Assembly: GCA_018401755.1 (NCBI GenBank)
Contig: JAGYKJ010000006.1
Coordinates: 310,001 to 374,000 of the forward strand
Length of the DNA: 64,000 nucleotides
From: Litorivicinus sp.
Lineage (GTDB): Bacteria; Pseudomonadota; Gammaproteobacteria; Pseudomonadales; Litorivicinaceae
Direction: 5' to 3'
The first letter of the stretch is position 1. Each line of letters begins with the position of its first letter. Under the pieces are notes generated by a model. The model saw only the letters and a list, made by a program, of their open reading frames with translations, was not told the origin of the DNA and did no database searches. A program made the translations under genes and the position numbers. Shown here in pieces: positions 46,360 to 56,614 of the stretch.

Positions 46360-47975
46360 CGTCTGAGTATGAGCGCTACAGAAAAGATGGCAAGTCCAAT
46401 TGGCCAGTATGCGAGAAGTGCTGCAGGTGCCATCACGCCCCCAAGTCCCGCGGCTGTGAGTCCTGCTATGCCCAGTGCCAATGACCAACGGCGGCTGTGT
46501 TCATTGGCGCGAACGGTCTTAGCAATTTGTTGCAGCGAGGATTGATTGTGCTCGGCGATCCGCTCCAGTCTGTTGAGTCGCTCGGGCGATGACAACAGTG
46601 CATCGGTGAGCTTCGGTAAATACATCACCCAGCGTGGTCCTTGTCGCCGGGCACTTCGTAACAACCCTTTCGGTCCAAGCCGATCCTTCACCCACCGGTC
46701 GAGGAAGGGTTTCCCGGTCTTCCACAGATCCAATTCCGGATAGAGTTCTCGCCCGAGTCCTTCGATATTCAAGAGCGTTTTCTGCAACAGAACTAACTGA
46801 GGTTGGACTTCCATATGGAAGCGACGGGCGGTTTCGAACAATCGGACTAAAAGCACACCAAAACTGATTTCCCCAAGTGGTTTTTGGAAGATGGGTTCGC
46901 AGACTGTACGGATCGCACTCTCGAAATCACCAATGCGTGTATCGGCAGGAACCCAGCCGGACTCGACGTGTAGCTCAGCAACAGCGCGGTAGTCACGGTC
47001 AAAAAACGCGATCAGATTTTGCGCGAGATAACTTTGGCTCTCTGGATCCAAGGTGCCAACGATCCCAAAGTCGATCGCTTTGTAGACTGGATTTTCAGGA
47101 TCCGTGATATCGATAAAGACGTTGCCAGGGTGCATGTCCGCGTGAAAGAAGCTGTGGTCGAATACCTGAGTGAAGAAGATTTCAACACCACGTTCAGCCA
47201 GCTTTTCCATATTCACATGATGTGCTTTGAGTACATCTACTTGGCTAATGGGGACGCCATACACGCGCTCTTCGACCATGACATTACGACGTGTGTAGTC
47301 CCAATAAATTTCTGGGACATAACAAATGGTTGAGCCCTCAAAGTTACGTCTGATCAGTGCTGTATTGGCCGCCTCACGTTGCAGGTCGAGCTCATCTAAA
47401 ATCGTCATCCGATAATCACTGACAACTTGGACAAGCTTTAAGCGTTTGCCGTCTTCAAAGTTTTTCTCGACGAATCGAGCTAGTGTCATCATCAATTTAA
47501 GGTCTTCTTCGATGACTTTTTCGATCCCAGGTCGAATCACCTTGACGACCACCTCTCGCCCGTCATGCAAAGTTGCAGCATGCACCTGCGCGACCGAGGC
47601 TGAAGCCATTGGAGTGACGGAAAATGTGCTAAAAATGTCCATTACTGGTGACTGTAAATCGCGTTCAATAATGGCTTGTGCGGCATCTCCGGAAAACGGC
47701 TTGACGCGATCTTGCAGATCAGCCAAGGCACCTGCGATATCCGGCGGCAACAGATCACGGCGTGTCGAGAGCATTTGTCCAAACTTCACAAACACTGGTC
47801 CAAGTGTTTGTAGTGCATCACGCAGTCGCTCCCCACGAGCCTTTTTGGTGCGTACCTTTGGAATGCACCAGGCAATGAGTTTTAACGGCCCCGACTTCGG
47901 TGCCGGTAAAAACGCATCGATTCGTTCTGAAAACAGAACCTTCACGATCCGGGAAAGACGAAATAATCCTGTCAT
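46356..47975 (-). CDS. ubiB: Ubiquinone biosynthesis kinase-like UbiB
   Basis: The 539-residue atypical kinase/ATPase has the KxGQ motif (FVKFGQMLSTRRDLLPPD), the Ala-rich SVAQVHAATL loop and FHADMHPGNV/DFGIVG catalytic region. Two C-terminal hydrophobic helices anchor it to the membrane. UbiB supports access to lipid-embedded ubiquinone intermediates. It overlaps ubiJ and hisI by four bases. Confidence 0.95.
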   Translation of the reverse strand: MTGLFRLSRIVKVLFSERIDAFLPAPKSGPLKLIAWCIPKVRTKKARGERLRDALQTLGPVFVKFGQMLSTRRDLLPPDIAGALADLQDRVKPFSGDAAQAIIERDLQSPVMDIFSTFSVTPMASASVAQVHAATLHDGREVVVKVIRPGIEKVIEEDLKLMMTLARFVEKNFEDGKRLKLVQVVSDYRMTILDELDLQREAANTALIRRNFEGSTICYVPEIYWDYTRRNVMVEERVYGVPISQVDVLKAHHVNMEKLAERGVEIFFTQVFDHSFFHADMHPGNVFIDITDPENPVYKAIDFGIVGTLDPESQSYLAQNLIAFFDRDYRAVAELHVESGWVPADTRIGDFESAIRTVCEPIFQKPLGEISFGVLLVRLFETARRFHMEVQPQLVLLQKTLLNIEGLGRELYPELDLWKTGKPFLDRWVKDRLGPKGLLRSARRQGPRWVMYLPKLTDALLSSPERLNRLERIAEHNQSSLQQIAKTVRANEHSRRWSLALGIAGLTAAGLGGVMAPAALLAYWPIGLAIFSVALILRR

Positions 47976-48592
47976 TTGGGATGCTCCAGGCGTCGTAGTC
48001 TGGCATCCATGCGTTCGAGTTGTCGGCTTAACATGGTCACGCGGTCTTTGGTCCCTTGATATGTGGTCACCGGAATGACTGGACTGTGTTCAGCCTGCAA
48101 AGTGTCTTGGAGTTGCCGTTTCGCGAGGGTGCGTGACATGGAGAGCTGGTCACGGGCCGCTCGCAAGGTGCGGATAATGAGGTTGGCGGGGATGGGTCCG
48201 ATTGCTTGACTTAGAGCATCTTGCCAGTCTAAATCGAGGTCACGCAACAGTCGCTGTAAGGTCTGTAAGACACCGACCGATCCTCGTACTTCGAGCCCTT
48301 CGAGTACCAAGGCACTCGTCGGATCCGTCATCGACCGCGCGGTTTCCACCAGAGCCCCTAACGAGCCGGTCAAGGTCACGTCCGCGATGCCTTGGTCAGC
48401 GGTTGCAAGCCACCATTGTGAGTCGCCACAGATGAGCCATAAATCCGTCTTCAGATCTGTGATCTCAAGTTTCAGGACCCGTCCCGCCATTGGCGCAAGA
48501 TGTTGACTGGTGACCCCTGCCAGTTGCATCCCTTGTCGCATCGCGGATTCAGAGGCCTTCACCAAGAGCGTCAGCCACATCGCTTGGCTCAT
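47972..48592 (-). CDS. ubiJ: Ubiquinone biosynthesis accessory factor UbiJ
   Basis: The 206-residue SCP2-domain protein binds lipid intermediates in the soluble Ubi complex. The SCP2 part spans about residues 20-120 ([18 protein letters not shown]); a C-terminal coiled coil ([17 protein letters not shown]) binds UbiK. It lies between ubiE and ubiB, as in most gammaproteobacteria. Confidence 0.9.
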   Translation of the reverse strand: MSQAMWLTLLVKASESAMRQGMQLAGVTSQHLAPMAGRVLKLEITDLKTDLWLICGDSQWWLATADQGIADVTLTGSLGALVETARSMTDPTSALVLEGLEVRGSVGVLQTLQRLLRDLDLDWQDALSQAIGPIPANLIIRTLRAARDQLSMSRTLAKRQLQDTLQAEHSPVIPVTTYQGTKDRVTMLSRQLERMDARLRRLEHPK

Positions 48593-49332
48593 GACTTGGT
48601 GCCTGTGTGAATCGCGACAATGCCACCATTGAGGTTGATATACCGACAGTCTGACATTCCTGCCGTTGTCATCATCTCCATTAATGTCTCTTGATCCGGA
48701 TGCTTTCGAATAGACTCCGCAAGGTACTGATAGCTTGAGCGATCGTTTGCAATGACCTGCCCTAAGGTTGGCAAGACTGTAAAACTGTATAGGTCATAGA
48801 GTGTTTTCAGGGTCGCATCTGTTGGGTGCGAGAACTCGAGAATCAGCGCCCGCCCGCCCGGTTTCAGTACCCGATTCATCTCAGCGAGTGCAGACTCTTT
48901 ATGGGTAACATTGCGCAACCCAAAACCGATGGTGACACGGTCAAAGTAGGCATCTGGAAAGGGTAGGGATTCGGCATCGCACTGGCACCACGACAGCCCT
49001 TCAAGATGTCCTTCGTCAATGAACCGATCGCGTCCAACACGGAGCATTTGATCATTGATGTCGCCAAGTACGACGTGGCCTTGCGAACCTGCGCGTTGCG
49101 CAATCGCTCGGGCAAGGTCCCCCGTGCCGGCGGCCAGATCGAGGGCCTGCATCCCTGGACGAATTGCTAGGGTCTCAACAGCAACACGCTTCCACAGTCG
49201 GTGGAGCCCTGCCGACATCAAATCATTCATCAGGTCATAGCGACGGGCGACTGAGTTGAAGACTTCACGGACGCGATAGGTTTTCTCGTCGACGGGGACT
49301 TCTTGATACCCAAAGTGTGTCGTCTTTGTCAT
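48589..49332 (-). CDS. ubiE: Ubiquinone/menaquinone methyltransferase UbiE
   Basis: The 247-residue SAM-dependent C-methyltransferase has [21 protein letters not shown], motif [13 protein letters not shown] and [20 protein letters not shown]. It acts in ubiquinone synthesis. It is the first gene of the ubi group and follows hslU by nine bases. Confidence 0.96.
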   Translation of the reverse strand: MTKTTHFGYQEVPVDEKTYRVREVFNSVARRYDLMNDLMSAGLHRLWKRVAVETLAIRPGMQALDLAAGTGDLARAIAQRAGSQGHVVLGDINDQMLRVGRDRFIDEGHLEGLSWCQCDAESLPFPDAYFDRVTIGFGLRNVTHKESALAEMNRVLKPGGRALILEFSHPTDATLKTLYDLYSFTVLPTLGQVIANDRSSYQYLAESIRKHPDQETLMEMMTTAGMSDCRYINLNGGIVAIHTGTKS

Positions 49333-49341
49333 GGCAGTCCT

Positions 49342-50670
49342 TTACAAAATGTATCGTGACAAATCTTCGTCTTGGCTGAGCGCACTGAGCTTCGCATCGA
49401 CATAGACTCGATCAACCTGAATGGTCGATTGCACGTTTTCGACACCTGACTCGAAGAGCAGATCCTCTAGTAATTTCTCCATCAGCGTATGCAAGCGCCG
49501 CGCACCAATATTCTCGGTGGTCTCATTCACGCGGAAGGCAATATCGGCAAGCGCTGCGATCCCGTCTTCGGTAAACTCAATGGCCACCCCTTCGACATCG
49601 AGTAGCGCTTGGTACTGTTTCACCAACGAGTGATCTGGCTCGGTCAAGATGCGCGCAAAATCTGCAGGTTTTAATGCGCTGAGCTCGACTCGGATCGGCA
49701 AGCGTCCTTGCAGCTCTGGAACGAGATCTGAGGGTTTCGAGAGATGAAATGCGCCTGAGGCAATGAATAAAATGTGGTCCGTGCGGACAGTGCCCCATTT
49801 CGTCTGTACCGAGGTGCCCTCGATCAGCGGCAGAAGATCTCGCTGCACGCCTTCACGGCTAACATCACTGCCCTGGGCGTGCTCGCGACGGCAGACTTTA
49901 TCGATTTCATCGAGGAAAACGATGCCTCGGTTTTCAACAGCCTCAATCGCAGCGCGTTTGACGTCGTCATCTGAGATGAGTCGTGCAGCCTCTTCGTCGG
50001 TAAGAATTCGGAGCGCCTCACCAATTGGCATCCGCCGCGTTTTCTTTCGATCTTGACCGAACTTCGAAAACATATCTTGCAACTGATGCGCCATATCCTC
50101 CATGCCGGGTGGAGACATGATATCGACCCCAGCGGGTTGCGCGCGGACGTCGACCTCAATTTCAGTCTCATTGAGCTCTCCCTCACGGAGCTTTTTCCGG
50201 AACACTTGGCGTGCCCCGGATTGCTCTGCCGGCTGTTGCTTACCATCAGTTCGCGGTGGCGGAAGCAGGATATCGAGAATGCGATCCTCTGCCCGGTCTG
50301 CAGCCTGACTCCGCACTGAACCCATCCGCCGTTCCCGTTCTGATTTCATCGCTGTACTCACGAGATCTCGGATGATGGAATCCACATCGCGCCCAACATA
50401 GCCAACTTCCGTGAACTTCGTGGCTTCTACTTTCAAAAATGGCGCATCTGCAAGCTTGGCTAAGCGACGCGCAATTTCTGTTTTACCAACGCCTGTCGGC
50501 CCGATCATCAGAATATTTTTGGGTGTTACCTCTTGTGCCATCTCGGCAGGTAACTGCATGCGGCGCCAGCGGTTACGCAGGGCGATCGCAACGGCCCGTT
50601 TGGCATCCGCTTGTCCAATAATGTGTCGATCGAGAGCGGCAACAATGGCCTTGGGTGATAAATCGGTCAT
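49342..50670 (-). CDS. hslU: ATP-dependent protease ATPase subunit HslU
   Basis: The 442-residue AAA+ unfoldase has Walker [19 protein letters not shown], the pore loop [15 protein letters not shown], Walker [12 protein letters not shown] and the C-terminal tail EDLSRYIL that activates HslV. It overlaps hslV by four bases. Confidence 0.97.
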   Translation of the reverse strand: MTDLSPKAIVAALDRHIIGQADAKRAVAIALRNRWRRMQLPAEMAQEVTPKNILMIGPTGVGKTEIARRLAKLADAPFLKVEATKFTEVGYVGRDVDSIIRDLVSTAMKSERERRMGSVRSQAADRAEDRILDILLPPPRTDGKQQPAEQSGARQVFRKKLREGELNETEIEVDVRAQPAGVDIMSPPGMEDMAHQLQDMFSKFGQDRKKTRRMPIGEALRILTDEEAARLISDDDVKRAAIEAVENRGIVFLDEIDKVCRREHAQGSDVSREGVQRDLLPLIEGTSVQTKWGTVRTDHILFIASGAFHLSKPSDLVPELQGRLPIRVELSALKPADFARILTEPDHSLVKQYQALLDVEGVAIEFTEDGIAALADIAFRVNETTENIGARRLHTLMEKLLEDLLFESGVENVQSTIQVDRVYVDAKLSALSQDEDLSRYIL

Positions 50671-51215
50671 GCCTTGGTTAACTCATCCAAAGTAATGTGT
50701 TGATTGGTATAAATGCAGATCTCTCCAGCCACCTTCAATGCTTCAGCGACAATCTCTTTCGCAGACAGCTCAGTTTGGCGGAGCAGCGCCTTGGCCGCGG
50801 CTTGCGCGAAGGGACCTCCAGAACCAATGGCAATCAACCCGTCCTCGGGCTCCATGACGTCACCATTCCCGGTGATGATCAGTGAGGTTTCCGTATCCGC
50901 TACTGCGAGGAGTGCTTCGAGTCGACGTAACATTCGATCTGAGCGCCAATCTTTGGCAAGCTCCACTGCAGCTCGGGTGAGGTGCCCTTGATGCTTTTCC
51001 AACTTTGCGTCAAATCGCTCAAACAGGGTAAAGGCATCTGCGGTGCCTCCCGCGAATCCTGCCAAAACGCGATCGTGATAGAGCCGGCGCACCTTACGTG
51101 CGTTGCCTTTCATCACTGTATTACCCAGTGTGACCTGCCCATCGCCACCAATCGCCACCTGATTACCGCGGCGTACCGAGACGATTGTTGTTCCGTGAAA
51201 CTGTTCCATAGCCAT
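50667..51215 (-). CDS. hslV: ATP-dependent protease subunit HslV
   Basis: This proteasome-type peptidase is matured to an N-terminal Thr within [11 protein letters not shown]. It shows [23 protein letters not shown] and the [12 protein letters not shown] metal region. The ORF is 182 codons; a second in-frame ATG two codons later is equally possible. With HslU it degrades misfolded proteins. Confidence 0.96.
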   Translation of the reverse strand: MAMEQFHGTTIVSVRRGNQVAIGGDGQVTLGNTVMKGNARKVRRLYHDRVLAGFAGGTADAFTLFERFDAKLEKHQGHLTRAAVELAKDWRSDRMLRRLEALLAVADTETSLIITGNGDVMEPEDGLIAIGSGGPFAQAAAKALLRQTELSAKEIVAEALKVAGEICIYTNQHITLDELTKA

Positions 51216-51815
51216 CTAACGTACCTGAATTTGTAAGAAGTCATGGCCATTTTTGGCCAACCGATCTTTGGCAGATTCCAGATCGCGCACTGACGCAAAG
51301 GGTCCGACAACGACGCGATGCCAACCCCCATTGTCACCACTTGCGGGAATGATGCGGGCCTGCATATTTAACAGAAGCAATTCGACTCGAGTACTTTCTG
51401 CATCTGAGGCATTTCGGAATGAGGCCACTTGGACGAGGGTGGACTGCAGCTGTTTTTCAATGGCTTCTTCCCGCGATTCCGCGGGTGCGACATCGATTGA
51501 GACCTCGTTCTTCACCAGAATCTCATAAAACGTGAAGTGATTGGGTGGCGCATTCGGTGGTTCTTGAATCGGCGCGAGTGCTGCGTCAGGTCGGGCACTG
51601 ACGGGAGGTGGTGGTGTCACTTGTGGTGTTGGCGTTGGCGCTGGTCGAGCGATCGGCAGTGCAACTTGGTCTTCAGTGTGTTGGCTCAGCCAAATCAGCC
51701 CGACGGCGACCACGGCAATCACGACAAGGCTGAGTGTGATTCCAATCGCTGGCCGGGGACCCCGGTTAGTCCCACGTCGATGCTTCATCGCTTGCGACGA
51801 ATAATCCCGCATCAC
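51216..51815 (-). CDS. SPOR-domain membrane protein (FtsN-like)
   Basis: The 199-residue protein has one N-terminal membrane helix (IGITLSLVVIAVVAVGLIWL), a Pro-rich periplasmic linker, and a C-terminal SPOR domain (LVQVASFRNASDAE to LAKNGHDFLQIQV). Such proteins bind denuded peptidoglycan at the septum. Position between argS and hslV matches FtsN-type genes elsewhere. It overlaps argS by four bases. Confidence 0.87.
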   Translation of the reverse strand: MMRDYSSQAMKHRRGTNRGPRPAIGITLSLVVIAVVAVGLIWLSQHTEDQVALPIARPAPTPTPQVTPPPPVSARPDAALAPIQEPPNAPPNHFTFYEILVKNEVSIDVAPAESREEAIEKQLQSTLVQVASFRNASDAESTRVELLLLNMQARIIPASGDNGGWHRVVVGPFASVRDLESAKDRLAKNGHDFLQIQVR

Positions 51816-53557
51816 ATGGCCTCGGGCGCTGAAACGCCAAGCAGCGTAAGTCCGTTGGCAAGTACTTGGCGGACCGCTTGAGCCAGAGTCAGTCGGGCAT
51901 CACGTTGTGAAATATCATCGACGAGCAGCCGGGTGCCGTTATACCAGCGGTGGAAATCTCCCGCGAGATCTTGCAGGTAATAACACAGCAGATGTGGCTC
52001 TAACGAATCAGCCGCTCGCTCGATGGTTTCTTTGAATTGGCCAAGGCGCTGCGCGATATCCAAGACCTCTTGACCCTCTAGCAGAGCGAGATTTGCCAAT
52101 CCCCGCTGCAAGTCAAAGGGCGGTTGGTCTTGTAAACCCTCGAAGACTCGGCAGATCCGTGCGTGGGCGTACTGAATATAGTACACCGGGTTATCTTTGC
52201 TTTGACTGGTTGCGAGATCGAGATCGAAATCCAAATGTTGATCGGCTTTTCGCATCACATAAAAGTAGCGACAGGCATCGACTCCCACCTCTTCTCTGAG
52301 CTCGCGCAGCGTGACAAAGCTCCCGGATCGGGTGGACATTTGAACTCTTTCTCCACCGCGGTACAGGATGGCGAACTGCACCAGCCGAATCGTCAATCGA
52401 TCTGGATCGTAGCCTAATGCACTCGCGGCTGCCTTGACCCGCGTGATGTATCCATGGTGATCGGCGCCCCAAACATAGATCAATTCATCGTATCCACGAC
52501 TGAATTTATTGGCGATGTACGCAATATCAGAGGCGAAGTAGGTGTATTCGCCATTGTCTCTCTGCACGACCCGATCTTTGTCATCACCATAGGCTGTTGA
52601 GCGAAACCACAGCGCGCCTTCATTACGGTAGAGGTGGCCGCCGGCATCGAGTTGCGCGATGGCGGCATCGATTGCGCCTGTGTTGACCAAGCTTGCTTCA
52701 CTAAACCAGTGTGAAAATGTCACGCTAAACTCAGTCAGATCGTCCCGAATATCATCCAAGATTCGGGTCAGTGCGAGATCGAAGGGAATGTGCCAATCCG
52801 CGCCGAGTGTGCTCTTGATGGATTGGATCCAGCCATCAATATGCGCATCCTTGGTGTCCTCTCCATCAGACACCAGTGTTCTGGTTAGGTCGTCGATGGG
52901 GCGGGCGAGTGCATCACTGTGTGTGTGAATCAGTTCTGCGGCGAGATCCTGTATGTAGCTGCCTTGGTAGCCGCCCAGTGGAAATTGCAGTGAGTGCCCA
53001 AGTGCTTCCAGATACCGAATATAGACGCTGGCGCCCAGGATACTCATCTGACGGCCGGCATCATTCACATAATACTCTGTCTCAACTGCATGGCCTCGGG
53101 CGCTCAACAGGTTGCTGAGAGTCGCCCCGTAGGCTGCACCTCGACCGTGGCCAACATGCAAGGGCCCAGTTGGATTGGCAGAGACATATTCAACCTGGAC
53201 TTTGCGGCCGGTTGTCGCTCCTCGGCCGTATCTAGAGCCTTCTGCAATGCAGGTTGTGATCGGCTCGAACAATGCATCCGCTCGTAATCTAAGATTGATA
53301 AATCCCGGTCCCGCGATTTCAATACCGACAATCAATGGGTGGGGCGCGAGCTCCGTGATGAGTTGCTCACCAAGTTGTCTGGGTGTAACCCCCATGGCTT
53401 TGGCATGTAGCAAAGCGACATTTGTTGCGAAGTCACCGTGTGCCGGGTCTCGGGTTGCTTCGACGTGAACAGGTCGTCGCGCTTGCTCAGTCAACTGGCC
53501 TTTTGCCATCCATTGATCTAAGACAGCTTCGAAAAGCGACGCAATCTGTTCTTTCAT
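51812..53557 (-). CDS. argS: Arginyl-tRNA synthetase
   Basis: The 581-residue class I enzyme has an N-terminal tRNA D-arm domain, the HIGH-type site GPLHVGHGRGAAYG, KMSKS-equivalent RVQMSTRSGSFVTL, and a C-terminal DALR anticodon domain. Length is normal. It starts the operon with the SPOR protein and hslVU. Confidence 0.96.
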   Translation of the reverse strand: MKEQIASLFEAVLDQWMAKGQLTEQARRPVHVEATRDPAHGDFATNVALLHAKAMGVTPRQLGEQLITELAPHPLIVGIEIAGPGFINLRLRADALFEPITTCIAEGSRYGRGATTGRKVQVEYVSANPTGPLHVGHGRGAAYGATLSNLLSARGHAVETEYYVNDAGRQMSILGASVYIRYLEALGHSLQFPLGGYQGSYIQDLAAELIHTHSDALARPIDDLTRTLVSDGEDTKDAHIDGWIQSIKSTLGADWHIPFDLALTRILDDIRDDLTEFSVTFSHWFSEASLVNTGAIDAAIAQLDAGGHLYRNEGALWFRSTAYGDDKDRVVQRDNGEYTYFASDIAYIANKFSRGYDELIYVWGADHHGYITRVKAAASALGYDPDRLTIRLVQFAILYRGGERVQMSTRSGSFVTLRELREEVGVDACRYFYVMRKADQHLDFDLDLATSQSKDNPVYYIQYAHARICRVFEGLQDQPPFDLQRGLANLALLEGQEVLDIAQRLGQFKETIERAADSLEPHLLCYYLQDLAGDFHRWYNGTRLLVDDISQRDARLTLAQAVRQVLANGLTLLGVSAPEAM

Positions 53558-53591
53558 GGTGTCCCCCCGAATTCAGCGCGGAAGTGTAGCA

Positions 53592-55547
53592 TTACCAAAG
53601 ATCCCAAGGGTCGACATCCAACTGAATCAGTACTTTTCCGGCGCGTCGGTAAAGCCAAGGCCCCGTTGCCTGCAGGGCTCTGTGCAACTGATTGCGTTCA
53701 CCGACAACAACGCATTGACCATGAAATTGACGATTCCGCCGTTCCATTGGAGCGGGGGCGGGTCCTAAGACGTTGACTCCTTCCAAGCGGAGTTTGCGCG
53801 CAATGGGTGCAAGTGCTTGTAAGGTGGATTCCGCGTCCGAACCCCGAGCCCGAATGACTGCTAGATGGGTGGCGGGCGGCCACCCCATATGCTGCCGTTC
53901 CGCCAGCATTGCGTCGGCGAGGGCGTCGTAATCCTGGCTTAAAATGAGTGGGAACCAGGGTGAGTCTGGGCGGTGAGTTTGGATCAATACATTGCCTTGA
54001 ATATCGCGACGCCCTGCGCGTCCTGAGACCTGCGTGAGTAGCTGACTGAAGTGTTCGATACTTCGAAAGTCGGTGCCAAGCAGTCCTTGATCGGCGTCGG
54101 CGACAATCACTGTTGTGAGGCGATCAAAGTCATGCCCTTTGGCGAGCATCTGGGTGCCCACTAAGATGCAGGGTGTTCCTGCGATGACAGGCTCGAGCAG
54201 GGTTTCGAAGGCGCGTTTGCGGACCGTTGAATCTCGGTCAACCCGAATCACCGGCGTGCTTGGGAAAAGTTGAGTGAGCCGGTCTGCAAGGCGTTCAGTT
54301 CCCTCGCCGAGGCGCATCAGCTCTGGGTGTCCGCATGAAGGACATTGACGAGGAATTGCTTGACGTGCATCACAATGATGGCACCACAGCGTATGCGGAT
54401 GATGGTGGACGGCAGGCTTTGAATCACAATGCTTACACACTGGGCTCCAGCCGCAATCAGCGCAATAGAGCACCGGCGCATAGCCGCGCCGATTGAGGAA
54501 TACCAGAGCTTGCTCATCGCGCGCCAAAGTCCGCTCGATCGCATGCCGTGCTGCCTGTGTCAGGCCATCGACAGGACGATCGGTACGTGCATCGATCAGG
54601 CTGAGCTGCGGAGGATCAATTCCTGAGGCGCGCGCCGGAAGCCGCAGTCTTTGATAGTGACCCTGATTGGCGCGTTCCCACGTTTCCAGTGCTGGGGTCG
54701 CAGAGGCTAGGATCACTGGGCAGGATGCCTGCTTGGCGCGCATCACCGCCAGATCGCGTGCGGAGTACCTTGGACCATCAAGATTCTTGTAGGAACTGTC
54801 ATGTTCCTCGTCGATCAAGATCAGACCCAGTCGTGGTAAGGGCGTGAGTAGGCAGGAACGAGTGCCAATCAAGACGTCACAGAGGCCGTCCCGTGCAGCC
54901 ATAAATGCGCGTGCCCGCTCCACCGGTGTGCGTCCAGAGTGCATGACTTGGTAGTGTCCTGACAGTTGTTCACCAATGCGTTCAGCAATCCGGCCGGTCA
55001 GGCCAATTTCGGGGATAAGCAGTAAAATTTGTTGCTGTCGGCCAATCACTGCATGCATGAGATCAATAAAAACTTGAGTTTTGCCGGAGCCTGTCACGCC
55101 TTGAAGCAGGAATGGTTGAAATGATCCCAATGCGTCAGTGATTGCTTCACATGCCAGGTATTGCGCGTCTGTGCGATGGACCCCACTGGTGAGACCCTGG
55201 CCCTCAATCGTCAGTGGCTTGGGCCTGGGTTTGCCGGCACGCAATGGTTTTGGGAGTGCGCCGAGTAACAGATCACCCGGAGCTGCAAAATAATAGCGTG
55301 CCGCAAACTCAGTCAGCGCCATGATGGGCATATCGAGGATCGGTATTTCATCAAGGCATGCGGTAATCGGCTTTGCGGGATCGTGGTGATCGGATGCTTG
55401 GCCGGGCCCTGCGACAATCCCAATGACCTCACGATGCCCAAGCGGCACCTGAACGCGGCAACCGGCTTCGATGGTGGAGGGCGATGTGTATGTGAGGGGG
55501 CCTGAAAATGGCCCTGGAACAAATACTTGGATGAAAAATCCAGTCAT
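53592..55547 (-). CDS. priA: Primosomal helicase PriA
   Basis: PriA restarts stalled replication forks. The 651-residue protein has an N-terminal fork-binding domain, Walker A GVTGSGKTQVFIDLMHAVI, DEAH-type LILIDEEHDSSYK, and the zinc-binding set CADCGWSPVCKHCDS plus WCHHCDA and CPSCGHPE. It is shorter than the E. coli protein (732), mainly at the N-terminus. Divergent from rpmE. Confidence 0.95.
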   Translation of the reverse strand: MTGFFIQVFVPGPFSGPLTYTSPSTIEAGCRVQVPLGHREVIGIVAGPGQASDHHDPAKPITACLDEIPILDMPIMALTEFAARYYFAAPGDLLLGALPKPLRAGKPRPKPLTIEGQGLTSGVHRTDAQYLACEAITDALGSFQPFLLQGVTGSGKTQVFIDLMHAVIGRQQQILLLIPEIGLTGRIAERIGEQLSGHYQVMHSGRTPVERARAFMAARDGLCDVLIGTRSCLLTPLPRLGLILIDEEHDSSYKNLDGPRYSARDLAVMRAKQASCPVILASATPALETWERANQGHYQRLRLPARASGIDPPQLSLIDARTDRPVDGLTQAARHAIERTLARDEQALVFLNRRGYAPVLYCADCGWSPVCKHCDSKPAVHHHPHTLWCHHCDARQAIPRQCPSCGHPELMRLGEGTERLADRLTQLFPSTPVIRVDRDSTVRKRAFETLLEPVIAGTPCILVGTQMLAKGHDFDRLTTVIVADADQGLLGTDFRSIEHFSQLLTQVSGRAGRRDIQGNVLIQTHRPDSPWFPLILSQDYDALADAMLAERQHMGWPPATHLAVIRARGSDAESTLQALAPIARKLRLEGVNVLGPAPAPMERRNRQFHGQCVVVGERNQLHRALQATGPWLYRRAGKVLIQLDVDPWDLW

Positions 55548-55662
55548 GAAGCTTCCGTCTGTCGAGGAGTCTTGCTAGACTCCGCGCCCCGAAACGTAGA
55601 TGCGGTCGTTGGCGCGATGTGTGGCCAATAGTGCGGCATTGATCATAACCTGAGGATTCAAC

Positions 55663-55878
55663 ATGAAGGCGGATATCCATCCAGCGTACACTGAGATTAC
55701 GGTCACTTGCAGTTGCGGTGCAAGCTACCCAACCCGTTCAACGCGTCGCCAAGATTTTACAGTGGACGTTTGCCAAGAGTGTCACCCGTTCTATACCGGA
55801 AAGCAAAAAGTCTTGGACACAGGTGGTCGAATTGATCGCTTCAATAAGCGCTTCGGCGGCCGCAATCTGTCGCGGTAA
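55663..55878 (+). CDS. rpmE: 50S ribosomal protein L31
   Basis: The 71-residue protein begins [19 protein letters not shown] and has the second zinc half-site [11 protein letters not shown], so it is the zinc-binding C+ form. The typical [13 protein letters not shown] end is present. It is divergent from priA. A perfect 9-bp hairpin lies at 55887-55912, just past its stop. Confidence 0.97.
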   Translation: MKADIHPAYTEITVTCSCGASYPTRSTRRQDFTVDVCQECHPFYTGKQKVLDTGGRIDRFNKRFGGRNLSR

Positions 55879-56614
55879 GATCGGTTGGACCAGGCGCGTT
55901 CTTGCCTGGTCCGTCTGTCTCTGGACCGTCGCGACAACTGTCGCTTTTGCGCAATGTCCCTCCCCTCCTGTCACAGCCACTCAACAACGCATCGAACGGA
56001 TCATCGATGGTGACACCTTCGTCCTCGTCGGCGGTGACCGTGTGCGAGTACTTGGGATTAACACCTACGAGCGAAATGATCCTGAACGTCGTGGTGCCTA
56101 TGCCAAAGCCGCGACACAGTATGCGACACAACAGTTACAGACGCGTGTCGTGACGCTGTCTCCTTACCCCTATCGACGTGATCGTCACGGGCGGGTATTA
56201 GCCCATGTTTGGGTAAACGGCGCACATTTGGCTGAGTCGTTGTTGCATGAAGGGCTGGGATTTGCGGTCGCTGTACCGCCTTTGACTGCGCATGCGCCAT
56301 GTTTATTCGCTGCTGAGAAACGCGCCCGCCTTGCGGCCCGGGGCATCTGGTCTGAGGGGCTTGCACCGATTGCCGTATCAGCTCTCAGCCGCGGTGGATT
56401 TGCGGTTGTCGAGGGTGTCGTGACCCGCGTGGATCAGCGGACGCTCTGGCTCGGTGCACAATTCGCTGTCACGTTACCCAAAGGGCTCAACATAGACGCT
56501 GGCACCCGGATTGAAGTGCGTGGGTGGATTCGGGGCCCAAAGGCAGGTGATGCTCCTGCAGTTTTTCGACTGCCGTTGGCGGACCCTGCAAATTTGCAGC
56601 GATCGGTCGATTAA
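55832..56614 (+). CDS. Thermonuclease-like exported protein
   Basis: The protein has a signal-type segment ([20 protein letters not shown]) and a staphylococcal nuclease fold, with [20 protein letters not shown] and [15 protein letters not shown], then a C-terminal OB-like extension. The start is uncertain: no ATG/GTG/TTG lies after the rpmE stop, so I use the TTG at 55832 inside rpmE. GTG 55823 and ATG 55718 (ORF track) are alternatives. The catalytic arginines and glutamate of SNase appear in part (RDRHGRVLA). Same position as in Pseudomonas. Confidence 0.75.
   Translation: MIASISASAAAICRGKIGWTRRVLAWSVCLWTVATTVAFAQCPSPPVTATQQRIERIIDGDTFVLVGGDRVRVLGINTYERNDPERRGAYAKAATQYATQQLQTRVVTLSPYPYRRDRHGRVLAHVWVNGAHLAESLLHEGLGFAVAVPPLTAHAPCLFAAEKRARLAARGIWSEGLAPIAVSALSRGGFAVVEGVVTRVDQRTLWLGAQFAVTLPKGLNIDAGTRIEVRGWIRGPKAGDAPAVFRLPLADPANLQRSVD
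55887..55912 (+). terminator. Hairpin after rpmE
   Basis: GGACCAGGC-GCGTTCTT-GCCTGGTCC is a perfect 9-bp stem nine bases after the rpmE stop. It resembles a terminator but lacks a T-run, and it lies within the 5' part of the downstream nuclease frame, so it may reduce rather than stop read-through. Confidence 0.6.
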
